Below, in pieces: positions 8,989-19,026 of a stretch of DNA of 64,000 nt. Every line of letters begins with the position of its first letter. The first letter of the stretch is position 1. Below the pieces are notes generated by a model. It was given only the letters and a program-made list of their open reading frames with translations. It was not told the origin of the DNA and did no database searches. The stretch covers positions 1 to 64,000 of the forward strand of contig JBBISA010000002.1 in the NCBI GenBank assembly GCA_037441525.1. Direction: 5' to 3'. Source of the DNA: SKVR01 sp037441525. Its GTDB lineage: Bacteria > Bacteroidota > Bacteroidia > Bacteroidales > UBA7960. The position numbers were made by a program, and so were the translations under genes.

Positions 8989-10932
8989 ATGGGATTCATA
9001 AAATTTGACAAAAACCAGCTGATCAATCTTGAATATTCCCTTGGAAAAGAAATGCTTAGAAGCAACAGGGCAGGTTCTTTTTCATGCACGACCATTATAG
9101 GATGCAATACCCGTAAATATCATGGTTTGCTGGTATGCCCTCAGCCCGCTATTGATGATTACAACCATGTACTTTTATCAAAAATAGATGAAACCGTTAT
9201 TCAGCGCGACGCTCAATTTAATATTGGGATAAGCAAATATCCCAATGCTTATTTCCCCAAAGGACATAAGTATGTCAGGGATTTTGAAGCTGAACTTATT
9301 CCTAAGATAACCTACAGGGTAGGAGGGGTATTTCTTACCAAAGAGACCTTGTTTGTTACCGAAGAGCAAAAGGTAATGATACGATACACACTTGTTGAAG
9401 CACAATCACCAACCCTTGTAAGAATTAAACCATTCCTTGCTTTCCGTAATATACACCATCTCAGCAAAAGAAATATCTATCTCGATACCAAATATGAGCC
9501 AGTGCCTAATGGTATAAAAACCCGCATGTACGAGGGATATTCTCCCCTTTACATGCAGATATCGAAGTCGCAGAGCGAATATGTTCACGCACCCGACTGG
9601 TATAACGATATTGAATATTTTCATGAAGAGCGCAGGGGTTACGATTTCAGAGAAGACCTGTATGTGCCCGGATTTTTTGAGTTTCCTATTAAAAAGGGGG
9701 AAAGTGTTATTTTTTATGCAGGCACCGAAGAAATAAACCCTACCAATATTACCCGGATTTTCAAAACAGAAATTTCGGCCCGTACTCCCCGCAATTCCTT
9801 TGAAAATTGCCTGGTGAACAGTGGCGAGCAATTCTTTTACAAACATAATAAAGGGATAGATATACTTGCCGGTTATCCGTGGTACGATCGTATTGGACGC
9901 TATACGTTTATCTCGTTGCCGGGCCTGTCATTGGCCAAAAGATCGGAGCAGACATGCCAGAATGTTATGCAAACCATGATTGAACAAATGAACGGGGCTT
10001 TTTTTCCTGAAACCGGAAGAGGTAAAAACACATCCTATATTTCTGCCGATACCTCACTATGGTTTATCTGGTCGTTGCAAAAATGTTGCTATCCCAAATA
10101 CGGCGCAGCCCAGACCTGGAAAAACTACAAAGATAAAATCCAGCTAATCCTCGATACTTATTCCAATGGCACCAGTTTTATCAGGTTACGCGAAAACAAA
10201 CTATTATATATTGATGTTGATTTTCAATCCATAACATGGATGAATGCCGTTGTAAACGATAAACCTGTTACTCCCCGCTATGGTTATGTGGTTGAAGTGA
10301 ATGCTCTGTGGTACAATGCAGTGATGTTTGCACTTGAAATTGCCGGGCAGGCCGGCGACAAAGCCTTTGTTAAAAAATGGAAGCCTGTTGCAGCGCAGAT
10401 TGCAGTAAGCTTTAATGAACTATTCTGGGATGAAACACAGCAATCACTATCGGATTATGTTACTGATCAATCCCGTGATACCAGCATAAGGCCAAATCAG
10501 GTAATTGCGGCTTCAATGCCCTATAGTCCTTTAACCGAAGAAATGACCAAATGTATAGTAGATATTGCTACTAAAAAATTGGTTACCAGCCGAGGTTTGC
10601 GCACATTATCTCCTGAAAATCCTCTTTACAGGGGTAAATATGCCGGAGATAAAAGCTGGCGCGATCTGAGCCTTCATCAGGGTACAGTTCATCCCTGGCT
10701 TCTGGGTCCATTTGCCGATGCATATCTGAAGATATATGACCGTCAGGGGGTTAAATTCATCGAAAAACTATACAACGGCTTTCAGGAAGATATGATAGAA
10801 GACGGTGTAGGTACCATATCAGAAATCTACGAGGGCGACCCACCCCATTCAGGCAGAGGCGCAATTTCCTTTGCTTCAAGCGTTGCCGAATTGTTGCGCA
10901 TAAAATCAATTCTGGAAAAATTCGACAAATAA
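8989..10932 (+). CDS. Glycogen debranching enzyme (amylo-alpha-1,6-glucosidase type)
   Basis: Cytoplasmic enzyme of 647 aa with no signal peptide, predicted to hydrolyse alpha-1,6 branch stubs in glycogen or its limit dextrin. The N-terminal all-beta domain starts with EYSLGKEMLRSNRAGSFSC and NTRKYHGLLVCPQ, the standard start of bacterial and archaeal GDE_N domains. The C-terminal (alpha/alpha)6 part carries YPWYDRIGRYTFISLPGL, TSYISADTSLWFIWSLQ and KSWRDLSLHQGTVHPWLLG, typical of GH133-like debranching enzymes. Length is normal for the family. It opens a run with a GT4 glycosyltransferase, a GH57 amylase and a synthase-phosphorylase fusion, so it probably serves internal glycogen turnover rather than import. 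Confidence 0.92.
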   Translation: MGFIKFDKNQLINLEYSLGKEMLRSNRAGSFSCTTIIGCNTRKYHGLLVCPQPAIDDYNHVLLSKIDETVIQRDAQFNIGISKYPNAYFPKGHKYVRDFEAELIPKITYRVGGVFLTKETLFVTEEQKVMIRYTLVEAQSPTLVRIKPFLAFRNIHHLSKRNIYLDTKYEPVPNGIKTRMYEGYSPLYMQISKSQSEYVHAPDWYNDIEYFHEERRGYDFREDLYVPGFFEFPIKKGESVIFYAGTEEINPTNITRIFKTEISARTPRNSFENCLVNSGEQFFYKHNKGIDILAGYPWYDRIGRYTFISLPGLSLAKRSEQTCQNVMQTMIEQMNGAFFPETGRGKNTSYISADTSLWFIWSLQKCCYPKYGAAQTWKNYKDKIQLILDTYSNGTSFIRLRENKLLYIDVDFQSITWMNAVVNDKPVTPRYGYVVEVNALWYNAVMFALEIAGQAGDKAFVKKWKPVAAQIAVSFNELFWDETQQSLSDYVTDQSRDTSIRPNQVIAASMPYSPLTEEMTKCIVDIATKKLVTSRGLRTLSPENPLYRGKYAGDKSWRDLSLHQGTVHPWLLGPFADAYLKIYDRQGVKFIEKLYNGFQEDMIEDGVGTISEIYEGDPPHSGRGAISFASSVAELLRIKSILEKFDK

Positions 10933-10972
10933 TTATCCCATAATCTATTAACCATAAGAATTAAAGGTGTTT

Positions 10973-12259
10973 ATGAAGGTTTTAATGTTTGGATGGGAAT
11001 TTCCCCCACATATTTCAGGCGGATTAGGAACAGCATGTTACGGGCTTACAAAGGCTTTGCTAAAGTGTGATGTTGATCTGATTTTTGTAGTGCCAAAAGC
11101 CTGGGGCGATGAACAACCCGGCTCTATAAAACTGGTAAATGCCAGCGATGTATCAATTAATTTGCAGGATGACTTATTTCGGGAATACGTAAACAATATT
11201 TCGTTTGTGGAGGTTAATTCGAGCCTGGTTCCCTATGCCACCGAGGAGCAGTATTATCATATAATGGAGAATCTGGAGAAAGGAATAGTCTTTGAAAAAG
11301 GTGAAAGCCGTACTCAAAAGTTTTCCTTTGCCGGTGGCTATGGTCACAATCTGATGGAAGAAGTGCGCCGCTATGCCATGGTAGCTCTTGAAGTAGCCCG
11401 CAAATATGATTTTGATCTTATACATGCCCATGATTGGCTTACCTATATGGCTGGAAAAGAAGCCAAGCGGATTACCGGTAAACCTTTGGTGGTGCACATG
11501 CATGCCACCGAGTTCGACCGCACCGGCGAAAATGTCAATACAATAGTTTACGATATTGAAAAAGATGGTATGGAGGCAGCCGACATGGTAATTGCTGTCA
11601 GCCATCTAACCCGGCAGATTATTATTAATCGTTACGGAATCAATCCCGCAAAAGTAGTTACTGTGCACAATGGTGTTGAACCTTCTGATAAGGCAGACAA
11701 CCAGGAATTTGAAAAAAATATTAATGAAAAGATAGTAACTTTTCTCGGACGCATAACCTTTCAAAAAGGACCCGAATACTTTATAGAAGCCGCTCATAAG
11801 GTACTGCAAAAAGACCCCAACATCAGGTTTGTGATGGCAGGAAGTGGAGACATGCTTCCCAAAATGATAAGAAGAGTTGCACGGTTAGGTATTGCAAACA
11901 AATTCCACTTTACTGGGTTCTTAAAAGGGGATGAGGTTGATAAAATGTTCGGAATATCAGATGTTTATGTTATGCCTTCAGTTTCTGAGCCCTTCGGTAT
12001 TTCTCCCCTCGAAGCTATGAGAAGCAACGTGCCGGTTATTATTTCCAAGCAATCTGGTGTTGCAGAAGTGCTTAAACATGCTATCAAAATAGATTTCTGG
12101 GACGTAGAAGCTATGGCAGATGCCATTTATGCTCTGACCCATTATGATGTGCTACCTGCTGAGTTTAAAAAACATGGCAAGGATGAAGTGGATAATATTA
12201 AATGGGATCAGGCAGGGGTAAAGGTTAAAGAAGTTTATGTGGATTTATTAACCCGATAA
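10973..12259 (+). CDS. GT4-family glycosyltransferase, likely glucan-related
   Basis: Cytoplasmic GT-B glycosyltransferase of 428 aa. The N-terminal MFGWEFPPHISGGLGTACYGLTKAL loop resembles the glycogen/starch synthase sugar-acceptor loop (its first 20 residues are the diagnostic part). HAHDWLTYMAG (near residue 150) and the C-terminal nucleotide-sugar motif EPFGISPLEAM (near residue 340) are typical of GT4. GTG at 10967 is in frame, but ATG at 10973 better matches the family start. It sits between the debranching enzyme and GH57 amylase. By position it may make alpha-1,4-glucan or maltose-1-phosphate-like glucan from a nucleotide sugar, but the exact donor and product are inference. Confidence 0.88.
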   Translation: MKVLMFGWEFPPHISGGLGTACYGLTKALLKCDVDLIFVVPKAWGDEQPGSIKLVNASDVSINLQDDLFREYVNNISFVEVNSSLVPYATEEQYYHIMENLEKGIVFEKGESRTQKFSFAGGYGHNLMEEVRRYAMVALEVARKYDFDLIHAHDWLTYMAGKEAKRITGKPLVVHMHATEFDRTGENVNTIVYDIEKDGMEAADMVIAVSHLTRQIIINRYGINPAKVVTVHNGVEPSDKADNQEFEKNINEKIVTFLGRITFQKGPEYFIEAAHKVLQKDPNIRFVMAGSGDMLPKMIRRVARLGIANKFHFTGFLKGDEVDKMFGISDVYVMPSVSEPFGISPLEAMRSNVPVIISKQSGVAEVLKHAIKIDFWDVEAMADAIYALTHYDVLPAEFKKHGKDEVDNIKWDQAGVKVKEVYVDLLTR

Positions 12260-12321
12260 CCTTAACCAACCCCAAGTTTTACCACACCAATAGAAAAAAC
12301 AGTCTTAACTGAGGAGATATT

Positions 12322-13647
12322 ATGAAGTCAATCTGTCTTTATTTTCAGGTACACCAGCCAATGAGGCTAAGAACTTACAGATTCTTTGACATAGGGCAAC
12401 ATCATGATTACACTGATGAATATGCCAATAGATATGCTATAAGGCAATTGGCCGAAAAATGTTATCTGCCTTCCAATCAAATTATTGGTGAGTTGATTAA
12501 AAAGCACGGAAATGACTTTCGGGTTACTTTTTCCATTTCCGGAATTGCTCTTGAACAATTTGAGAAGTATACACCAGAAGTAATAGAAAGCTTTAAAAAA
12601 CTGGCCAAAACCGGAAAAGTTGAGTTCCTGGCTGAAACATACGTACATAGCCTTGCCTCATTGAAAAGCAAAACAGAATTTTTCAGGCAGGTAAAAATGC
12701 ACGAAGCTAAAATCAAGGAGCTTTTCGGAGTAAAGACCCAGGCATTCAGAAATACAGAGCTTATCTATAATGACGAAATTGCTGAATATGCCTTTGAGTT
12801 GGGTTATAATACTGTGCTTACCGAAGGGCCAAAGCATATTCTTGGATGGAAAAGTCCTAATCTGCTGTATTGCAGTGCTGCCAACCCAAAAGTGAAATTG
12901 CTGTTGAAAAACTTCCAACTTTCTGACGATATAGCATTCCGTTTTTCAGTGAAGCAATGGAGCGAATGGCCCCTTACTGCCGATAAGTATGCACAATGGA
13001 TTAATAAACTGGATTCCAGGTCAGAAGTTGTGAACCTGTTTATCGATTATGAAACCTTTGGCCAGCATCATCATAAAGACACCGGGATTTTCGACTTTCT
13101 GCGACATTTCCCTGGTTCAGTAATTCGTCAAACCCCATTTAGGTTTCAAACACCATCCGAAATATCAATTAATTTGCAACCCGCCTCACAACTTCATATT
13201 CCCTATGCTATTTCTTGGGCCGATGAAGAGCGCGACATTACGGCATGGTTAGGTAACGAAATGCAAAACGAGGCTTTCAGAAAACTCTACGATCTCGAAT
13301 CTCTGATTATCGATTGCAATGATTCAGCAATTCTGAAAGACTGGAATACACTTCAGATCAGCGATCATTTTTATTTTATGTCGACAAAATGGTTTTCCGA
13401 TGGCGTAGTCAAGACCCGCATTAACCCCTATAATTCGCCTTACGATGGGTTTATTAACTACATGAACGTGTTGGTTGATTTTGAAATGAGGGTTAAAAAC
13501 TATTGCAAGGAAATTGCCGAACCCATACAACCTATTGTGGCAAAAAAAAACAAAACCCCGAAGAAAATTTCTGATACCACATTAGCCTCCCCAAAGGCAG
13601 AATCCAGTTCGAAAAAACCCGCCGGCAAGTCAAAAAAGAAAGACTGA
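12322..13647 (+). CDS. GH57-family alpha-amylase / glucanotransferase-like protein
   Basis: Cytoplasmic protein of 441 aa. GH57 region 1 is the FQVHQPMR motif (residues 8-15). Region 3 holds the likely nucleophile Glu in AFRNTELIY (near residue 150). Region 4 holds the likely acid Asp in LFIDYETFGQHH (near residue 240). The C-terminal 50 residues are a Lys/Ser/Pro-rich tail that looks disordered. The chain is near the short end for the family and has no signal peptide. A purine-rich GAGGAG lies 8 bases before the ATG. With the debranching enzyme and phosphorylase it likely trims or rearranges stored glucan. GH57 also includes branching enzymes; this one lacks the length of those. Confidence 0.9.
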   Translation: MKSICLYFQVHQPMRLRTYRFFDIGQHHDYTDEYANRYAIRQLAEKCYLPSNQIIGELIKKHGNDFRVTFSISGIALEQFEKYTPEVIESFKKLAKTGKVEFLAETYVHSLASLKSKTEFFRQVKMHEAKIKELFGVKTQAFRNTELIYNDEIAEYAFELGYNTVLTEGPKHILGWKSPNLLYCSAANPKVKLLLKNFQLSDDIAFRFSVKQWSEWPLTADKYAQWINKLDSRSEVVNLFIDYETFGQHHHKDTGIFDFLRHFPGSVIRQTPFRFQTPSEISINLQPASQLHIPYAISWADEERDITAWLGNEMQNEAFRKLYDLESLIIDCNDSAILKDWNTLQISDHFYFMSTKWFSDGVVKTRINPYNSPYDGFINYMNVLVDFEMRVKNYCKEIAEPIQPIVAKKNKTPKKISDTTLASPKAESSSKKPAGKSKKKD

Positions 13648-13818
13648 CCCGGTAGAATAAGAATCTTTTTTGGCAATTTGTTGTATTGTTTTTTGATGCA
13701 TGTTTGATTTGTTTGCAAAAAAACTCTTATCATCTGATTGAACTTTAGTGCTTTCTCAAACATTATTCTTTAAAGATTTCAATGATTGCCGGCAAAGCCG
13801 GGAGTGCTCTTTTTTTTG

Positions 13819-13826
13819 TAAATTCG
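13819..13826 (+). promoter_or_regulatory. Possible -7 element (TAAATTCG) for the synthase-phosphorylase fusion
   Basis: A one-mismatch relative of TAnnTTTG 48 bases before the ATG. The preceding CCGGCAAAGCCGG (13789-13801) is a short hairpin that could end the upstream transcript, though its T-run is offset by about 9 bases. The 228-base gap suggests a separate transcript. Confidence 0.3.
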
Positions 13827-13874
13827 CCCGTTTTTTTGGAATAAAAGGATATTATTAATTTAAGTTTTAAATAT

Positions 13875-16800
13875 ATGAATAATGACATAAAGAAGCCTGA
13901 CTATTTATTTGAGGTAAGCTGGGAAGTTTGCAACAAAATAGGAGGAATTCATACCGCTATAGCCACCAAGGCCCTCTCATTATCCAGAGAACTCAACGAT
14001 AATTATATTTGTATAGGCCCGGACGTGTGGAAGGAAACCCATGGAAATCCTGAATTTATTGAGGATAAATACCTGTATAGGTCGTGGCGTAAACAATCTC
14101 AAAAAGATGGGTTGCACTTTAGAATTGGCCGATGGAATATTCCGGGCGAGCCGGTGGTGATCCTGGTTGATTTTACGCCGTTATTTGCCGAAAAGGATAA
14201 TGTATTCGCAGATTTGTGGGTTAAATTTGGACTCAACTCCCTCAATGGGCAATGGGATTATACCGAACCGGCACTTTTTGGTTATGCAGCAGGTAAAGTG
14301 ATAGAAAGTTTTTATGATTACAATCTTTCCTCGCGCGATACCCTGGTAGCACACTTTCATGAATGGATGACCGGGGCCGGAGTAATGTATTTAAAAGACA
14401 AAGTGCCCCAGGCAGGCACTGTTTTTACAACCCATGCTACTATTCTTGGCCGTTCTATTGCTGGTAATGGTCAGCCGTTACATTCGGAAATGGCTAATAT
14501 CGACCCCGACTCCAAAGCATCTGAATTAGGAATTGTGTCAAAGCATAGCATGGAGGTTACTGCTGCCCACAATGCCGATGTATTCACTACTGTAAGTAAA
14601 ATATCGGCCAAAGAGTGTCATAAACTTGTAGGCAAGGAGGTTGATTTTATCGCCCTTAACGGATTCAGCGACGCTTTTGTCCCCAAACTGGAAGACTTTC
14701 CACAAAAAAGAAAAATTGCCCGAAGCCGCCTTGTTCAGCTTGCAAATGGCCTGCTAAATCAGCAAATTGCTGAAGACAGTTTTCTGATGATACATAGTGC
14801 ACGCTATGAATTTAAGAACAAAGGGATTGACGTTGTTATAGATGCGTTGGCAAAGCTTAACCAACAAAATCTAAAAACCAATGTGGTTGCCTATTTAATG
14901 ATTCCTGCCAACCAGACCGGTGTAAGAGCCGAAGTAATTGAGCGAATGAATAAGCCCGATTTTAAGGCTCCGGTAACCGGCGAATATACCACACATAAAC
15001 TGGTAGATCCTGCAAGTGACCCAATTCTCAGAAAACTCAAGGAATCTGGACTAAACAACTCACCCAATGACAAAGTAAAAGTTGTTTTTGTACCTGCTTA
15101 TCTTAACGGACGCGACGGTGCTGTTAATCTTGATTATTTCGAGACCCTTATTGGCATGGATTTCAGCGTTTTTCCATCATATTACGAGCCCTGGGGCTAT
15201 ACTCCTCTTGAAAGTCTTGCCTTTCATATTCCAACAATTGCAAGTTCATTATCAGGCTTTGGTACCTGGATAATGGATAAGTTTCCGGGAGAAAAAAAAG
15301 GTGTGGTAGTTATAGAAAGAAACGAACAAAACCATGCAACTATTGGTGATGCAATTTTCAATGTGCTAAAGGATATTTTAATTGGAACTGGCCCGGGAGA
15401 TTTTCTGACTGATAATAATGGATTTAATAGCTATTCGCACAGTGGCATGGCTACTTATCGTGATCGTGCAGCAGAAATTGCCCATGCTGCGCTGTGGGAA
15501 AATCTGATTTCAACCTATTATGCAGTTTTTGAAAGTGCTGTAAATAAAGTAAATGAGCGCACCCATCTTTTCCGTGGCAAAAAGCAACCTGTAAAGTCAC
15601 CCGATCTTATTAAGGCAAAAGTATCAAAGCCTAAATGGAAGAAAGTACTGATCGAAATTAGTGTGCCCAAGGAGCTGGAAGATTTGCAAAGGCTTTCCAG
15701 AAATCTATGGTGGACATGGAATTTTGAAGCAGCAAACCTTTTTAAACGCATAAATCCGGTGCTTTGGGAAAAAGCTGAACAAAGTCCTCCCAGGTTACTC
15801 GATAGCTTAACCGTTGAACATTATCAGAAACTCATTTCTGACAAAGAGTTTATGGACGAGTACAGGCTGGTAGTAGCAAAGTTCGATAACTATATGGCTA
15901 AAGCCAGCAATAAAACATCAGCTCAAATAGCTTATTTCAGTATGGAATATGGGCTTCATACATCTGTAAAAATATACTCTGGAGGCCTTGGAGTCCTTGC
16001 AGGCGACTATCTCAAACAAGCCAGCGACGACAATATTGATATGATTGGTATCGGTTTGCTGTATCGTTATGGATATTTTTCACAAAACTTATCACTCAAC
16101 GGAGAGCAGCTTGCAAACTATACACCCCACAACTTCACTTACATGTCAGCTGTACCTGTTCGTAACGAATTGGGTGAGTGGATCAAAATTAGTATTGCTT
16201 TTCCAGGTCGTAACCTGTATGCCAAGGTCTGGAAAATCGATGTCGGACGTATTCCGCTTTACCTTTTAGATACCGATATTCCTGAAAATGCATCCATTGA
16301 TAAAGTGGTAACCCATCAGTTGTATGGTGGCGATTGGGAAAACCGTTTCAAACAGGAGTTCCTGTTGGGAATTGGTGGGATAAGGCTGATAGATGCTCTG
16401 GGCCTTAAGCCTAAGGTCTACCATCTTAATGAAGGGCATGCTGCATTCGCTGGTCTCGAAAGACTTCGAAAATACGTTCAGGATGAGAAACTTAGCTTTG
16501 AAGAAGCACTTGAAGCAGTCAGATTTAGCAGTCTTTTCACCACCCATACACCTGTTCCGGCAGGTCATGATTTCTTCACCGAAGACATCCTCCGTACGTA
16601 TATGCCTCACTATGCCGACAGGCTTGGCATAAGTTGGGAAACCTTTATGGCTTTGGGTAAAATCCACCCCGAACTTACTGACGAACGCTATTCGATGAGT
16701 GTGTTGGCTACCAAACTTTCCAGCGAAGTAAACGGGGTAAGTAAAATTCACGGAGCCGTATCGCGCGACATGTTTAAAGACCTCTACCCAGGTTACTTTA

Positions 16801-18164
16801 CCAATGAGATTCCTATTGGCCACGTTACCAACGGCGTGCACTATGGTACCTGGTGTGCTCCCGAATGGCAGAAGTTCTATAATGAAACCTTCCCCAACGA
16901 TTTTCTGGGCGATGTTTCCAATACCGATTTCTGGCATCGGATTTACGAAGTTCCCGATGAGAAAATCTGGGAAATGCGGCAGTACCAACGCAAAAAACTC
17001 ATGGAATACCTTAAGGAAAGACTATTATCTAACCTTTCACGTCGTCAGGAAACCCCCAAAAAGGTTTACCAGATTTTGGAAGGATTGAACGAAAAAACAC
17101 TCACTATAGGGTTTGCACGCCGATTTGCCACCTACAAACGGGCGCATTTATTATTCAACGATCTCGAAAAACTTTCGAGGATTGTAAACAACCCCGATAT
17201 GCCCGTGCAGTTCCTTTATGCCGGTAAGGCACACCCTGCCGATAAAGCCGGGCAGGATCTTATCAAACAGATTGTGGAAATCTCCAAGAAAAAAGAATTC
17301 CGCGGTAAGGTTATATTTCTTGAAGATTATGATTTGGAATTGGGCGAAGCCCTGGTAAAAGGAGTGGATGTATGGTTGAATACCCCCACCAGACCACTCG
17401 AAGCATCTGGTACATCAGGGCAAAAAGCTGTATTGAATGGAGTGCTCAATTTTAGTGTGCTCGACGGGTGGTGGGCCGAAGGTTTTACCCCTGAAGCCGG
17501 TTGGGCAATTAAGGAAGAAAAAACCTACGAAAATCAAGCCTATCAGGATGAATTGGACGCGGAAGTAATCTATAATACCTTCGAAAATGAAATCATCCCC
17601 ATGTTTTATGAGCGCAACAAAAATGGTGTTCCTGAAGAGTGGGTGAGATGGATAAAGAACAACATTGCCCACATTGCACCGGTATATACCAACAAAAGAA
17701 TGATGGATGACTATTTCAGGTTGTTTTACAACAAGCTGTTTAATAATTCTGAACTTATTCGTGCCAATAATTTCCAGAAAGCCAAAGAACTTGCCCGCTG
17801 GAAACTTAACATGATTAAGAAATGGGATAGTATTGAACTGAATGTACTTAATGTTATGGATACTTCTGATAACGCTTTACTGCTTGGTGAAAAGTTTACT
17901 GCTGAAATAGTGCTCGATGTTAATGAGTTCAGTGAGAAGGACCTGGGAATGGAGGTAGTTTTTATTCAAAAAACTTTTGAAGGGGAAGATGTTGTAATTT
18001 CGGTGTATGAAATGGAGCAGGTGAAACGAGAAAAAGAACTCTTAACATTCAAGTGTGATGTAGTCGTCAAACGTGTAGGCATTTATAATTATGCTTTCCG
18101 TCTTTATCCCAAGAGTAGTCTTTTGCCCCACAGACAGGACCTGAACCTGGTAAAATGGTTCTGA
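13875..18164 (+). CDS. Fusion protein: GT3-like glycogen synthase plus GT35 alpha-glucan phosphorylase
   Basis: 1429-residue cytoplasmic fusion. Residues about 8-560 resemble eukaryote-type GT3 glycogen synthase: FEVSWEVCNKIGGIHTAI at the start, VAHFHEWMTG near 160, and the nucleotide-sugar motif YYEPWGYTPLESLA near 437. After a Lys-rich linker, residues about 590-1420 form a short-type alpha-glucan phosphorylase: LSRNLWWTWN, FSMEYGLH, YSGGLGVLAGD, HLNEGHAAFAGLERL, THTPVPAGHD, and the PLP lysine Lys1184 in EASGTSGQKAVLNG. Such synthase-phosphorylase fusions are known in Bacteroidota. The domains would make and break the same alpha-1,4-glucan, so one polypeptide carries opposing activities. 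No frame break joins them. It is followed by a strong terminator. Confidence 0.92.
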   Translation: MNNDIKKPDYLFEVSWEVCNKIGGIHTAIATKALSLSRELNDNYICIGPDVWKETHGNPEFIEDKYLYRSWRKQSQKDGLHFRIGRWNIPGEPVVILVDFTPLFAEKDNVFADLWVKFGLNSLNGQWDYTEPALFGYAAGKVIESFYDYNLSSRDTLVAHFHEWMTGAGVMYLKDKVPQAGTVFTTHATILGRSIAGNGQPLHSEMANIDPDSKASELGIVSKHSMEVTAAHNADVFTTVSKISAKECHKLVGKEVDFIALNGFSDAFVPKLEDFPQKRKIARSRLVQLANGLLNQQIAEDSFLMIHSARYEFKNKGIDVVIDALAKLNQQNLKTNVVAYLMIPANQTGVRAEVIERMNKPDFKAPVTGEYTTHKLVDPASDPILRKLKESGLNNSPNDKVKVVFVPAYLNGRDGAVNLDYFETLIGMDFSVFPSYYEPWGYTPLESLAFHIPTIASSLSGFGTWIMDKFPGEKKGVVVIERNEQNHATIGDAIFNVLKDILIGTGPGDFLTDNNGFNSYSHSGMATYRDRAAEIAHAALWENLISTYYAVFESAVNKVNERTHLFRGKKQPVKSPDLIKAKVSKPKWKKVLIEISVPKELEDLQRLSRNLWWTWNFEAANLFKRINPVLWEKAEQSPPRLLDSLTVEHYQKLISDKEFMDEYRLVVAKFDNYMAKASNKTSAQIAYFSMEYGLHTSVKIYSGGLGVLAGDYLKQASDDNIDMIGIGLLYRYGYFSQNLSLNGEQLANYTPHNFTYMSAVPVRNELGEWIKISIAFPGRNLYAKVWKIDVGRIPLYLLDTDIPENASIDKVVTHQLYGGDWENRFKQEFLLGIGGIRLIDALGLKPKVYHLNEGHAAFAGLERLRKYVQDEKLSFEEALEAVRFSSLFTTHTPVPAGHDFFTEDILRTYMPHYADRLGISWETFMALGKIHPELTDERYSMSVLATKLSSEVNGVSKIHGAVSRDMFKDLYPGYFTNEIPIGHVTNGVHYGTWCAPEWQKFYNETFPNDFLGDVSNTDFWHRIYEVPDEKIWEMRQYQRKKLMEYLKERLLSNLSRRQETPKKVYQILEGLNEKTLTIGFARRFATYKRAHLLFNDLEKLSRIVNNPDMPVQFLYAGKAHPADKAGQDLIKQIVEISKKKEFRGKVIFLEDYDLELGEALVKGVDVWLNTPTRPLEASGTSGQKAVLNGVLNFSVLDGWWAEGFTPEAGWAIKEEKTYENQAYQDELDAEVIYNTFENEIIPMFYERNKNGVPEEWVRWIKNNIAHIAPVYTNKRMMDDYFRLFYNKLFNNSELIRANNFQKAKELARWKLNMIKKWDSIELNVLNVMDTSDNALLLGEKFTAEIVLDVNEFSEKDLGMEVVFIQKTFEGEDVVISVYEMEQVKREKELLTFKCDVVVKRVGIYNYAFRLYPKSSLLPHRQDLNLVKWF

Positions 18165-18187
18165 GCATGATAATGTAACCCAATGAG

Positions 18188-18216
18188 TCCCTGCCCATCG
18201 TCGGGCAGGGATTTTT
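18188..18216 (+). terminator. Intrinsic terminator after the glucan block
   Basis: TCCCTGCCC (18188-18196) pairs perfectly with GGGCAGGGA (18203-18211), a 9-bp stem with a 6-base loop, followed by five T. Confidence 0.9.
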
Positions 18217-18255
18217 AACTTAGATAATTTCCAAATAACTTAACTAAGAAACACT

Positions 18256-19002
18256 ATGAAGCTATTACAAGGAAAAACAGCCCTGATTACCGGCGGGGCA
18301 AGAGGTATAGGCCGCGCACTGGTTTTGGCCTTTGCCGAGCAGGGTGCCAATGTGGCTTTTTCAGACATTCGATACGACGAAAAAGCGCAGCAACTCGAAG
18401 AGGAACTAAAAAAACTTGGTGTAAAGGGCAAAGGTTATGCTTCGGATGCAAGTAGTTATGCCGACAGCGAAAAACTGGTGGATGCTGTTGTTGCAGATTT
18501 TGGCTCGCTTGAAATTCTTGTCAACAATGCCGGTATTACCAAAGATACCTTGCTGATGCGTATGACCGAAGACCAATGGGACGATGTGATTCGAATCAAC
18601 CTCAAATCGGCTTTTAACCTTACCAAAGCAGCACAGAAATATATGCTTAAACAGCGCATTGGAAGCATTATAAACATGAGTTCGGTGGTGGGCCTTGGTG
18701 GAAATGCCGGCCAGGCAAACTATGCCGCTTCAAAGGCAGGGATGATTGGCTTTACAAAGTCGGTTGCACAGGAGCTGGGTGCCCGCAATGTTCGTTGCAA
18801 TGCAATTGCTCCTGGCTTTATTGAAACCGATATGACCGCCGGTCTCCCTGAAGATGTTAAAAAAGGATGGGCCGAAAAAATTCCTCTCAGAAGGGCAGGG
18901 CAAGCTCAGGATGTTGCTAATGTTGCTATTTTCCTTGCATCAGAGCTCTCTTCCTATGTTACCGGGCAGGTAATTGCTGTATGCGGCGGTATGACCAAGT
19001 AA
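18256..19002 (+). CDS. fabG: SDR-family 3-oxoacyl-ACP reductase (FabG-like)
   Basis: Classical short-chain dehydrogenase of 248 aa. The NADP(H)-binding TGGARGIG is at residues 11-18, the structural NNAG near 92, the catalytic Ser in INMSSVVG near 139, and YAASKAG gives the Tyr-x-x-x-Lys pair near 155-159. The C-terminal end (SSYVTGQVIAVCGGM) fits FabG, which reduces 3-oxoacyl-ACP in fatty acid elongation. No acpP, fabF or fabD is adjacent, so a dedicated fatty acid operon is not present here and another SDR substrate is possible. The gene is monocistronic, between two terminators. Confidence 0.85.
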   Translation: MKLLQGKTALITGGARGIGRALVLAFAEQGANVAFSDIRYDEKAQQLEEELKKLGVKGKGYASDASSYADSEKLVDAVVADFGSLEILVNNAGITKDTLLMRMTEDQWDDVIRINLKSAFNLTKAAQKYMLKQRIGSIINMSSVVGLGGNAGQANYAASKAGMIGFTKSVAQELGARNVRCNAIAPGFIETDMTAGLPEDVKKGWAEKIPLRRAGQAQDVANVAIFLASELSSYVTGQVIAVCGGMTK

Positions 19003-19026
19003 ACTAACATTCTATTCATAAATGTT

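Noticed and set aside
13789..13801. CCGGC/GCCGG hairpin as terminator of the GH57 gene
   Set aside because: The T-run is 9 bases away and the stem only 5 bp; not called.
16266..16988. 240-codon minus-strand open frame
   Set aside because: Lies antisense inside the synthase-phosphorylase fusion; no motif, and the plus frame is clearly coding.
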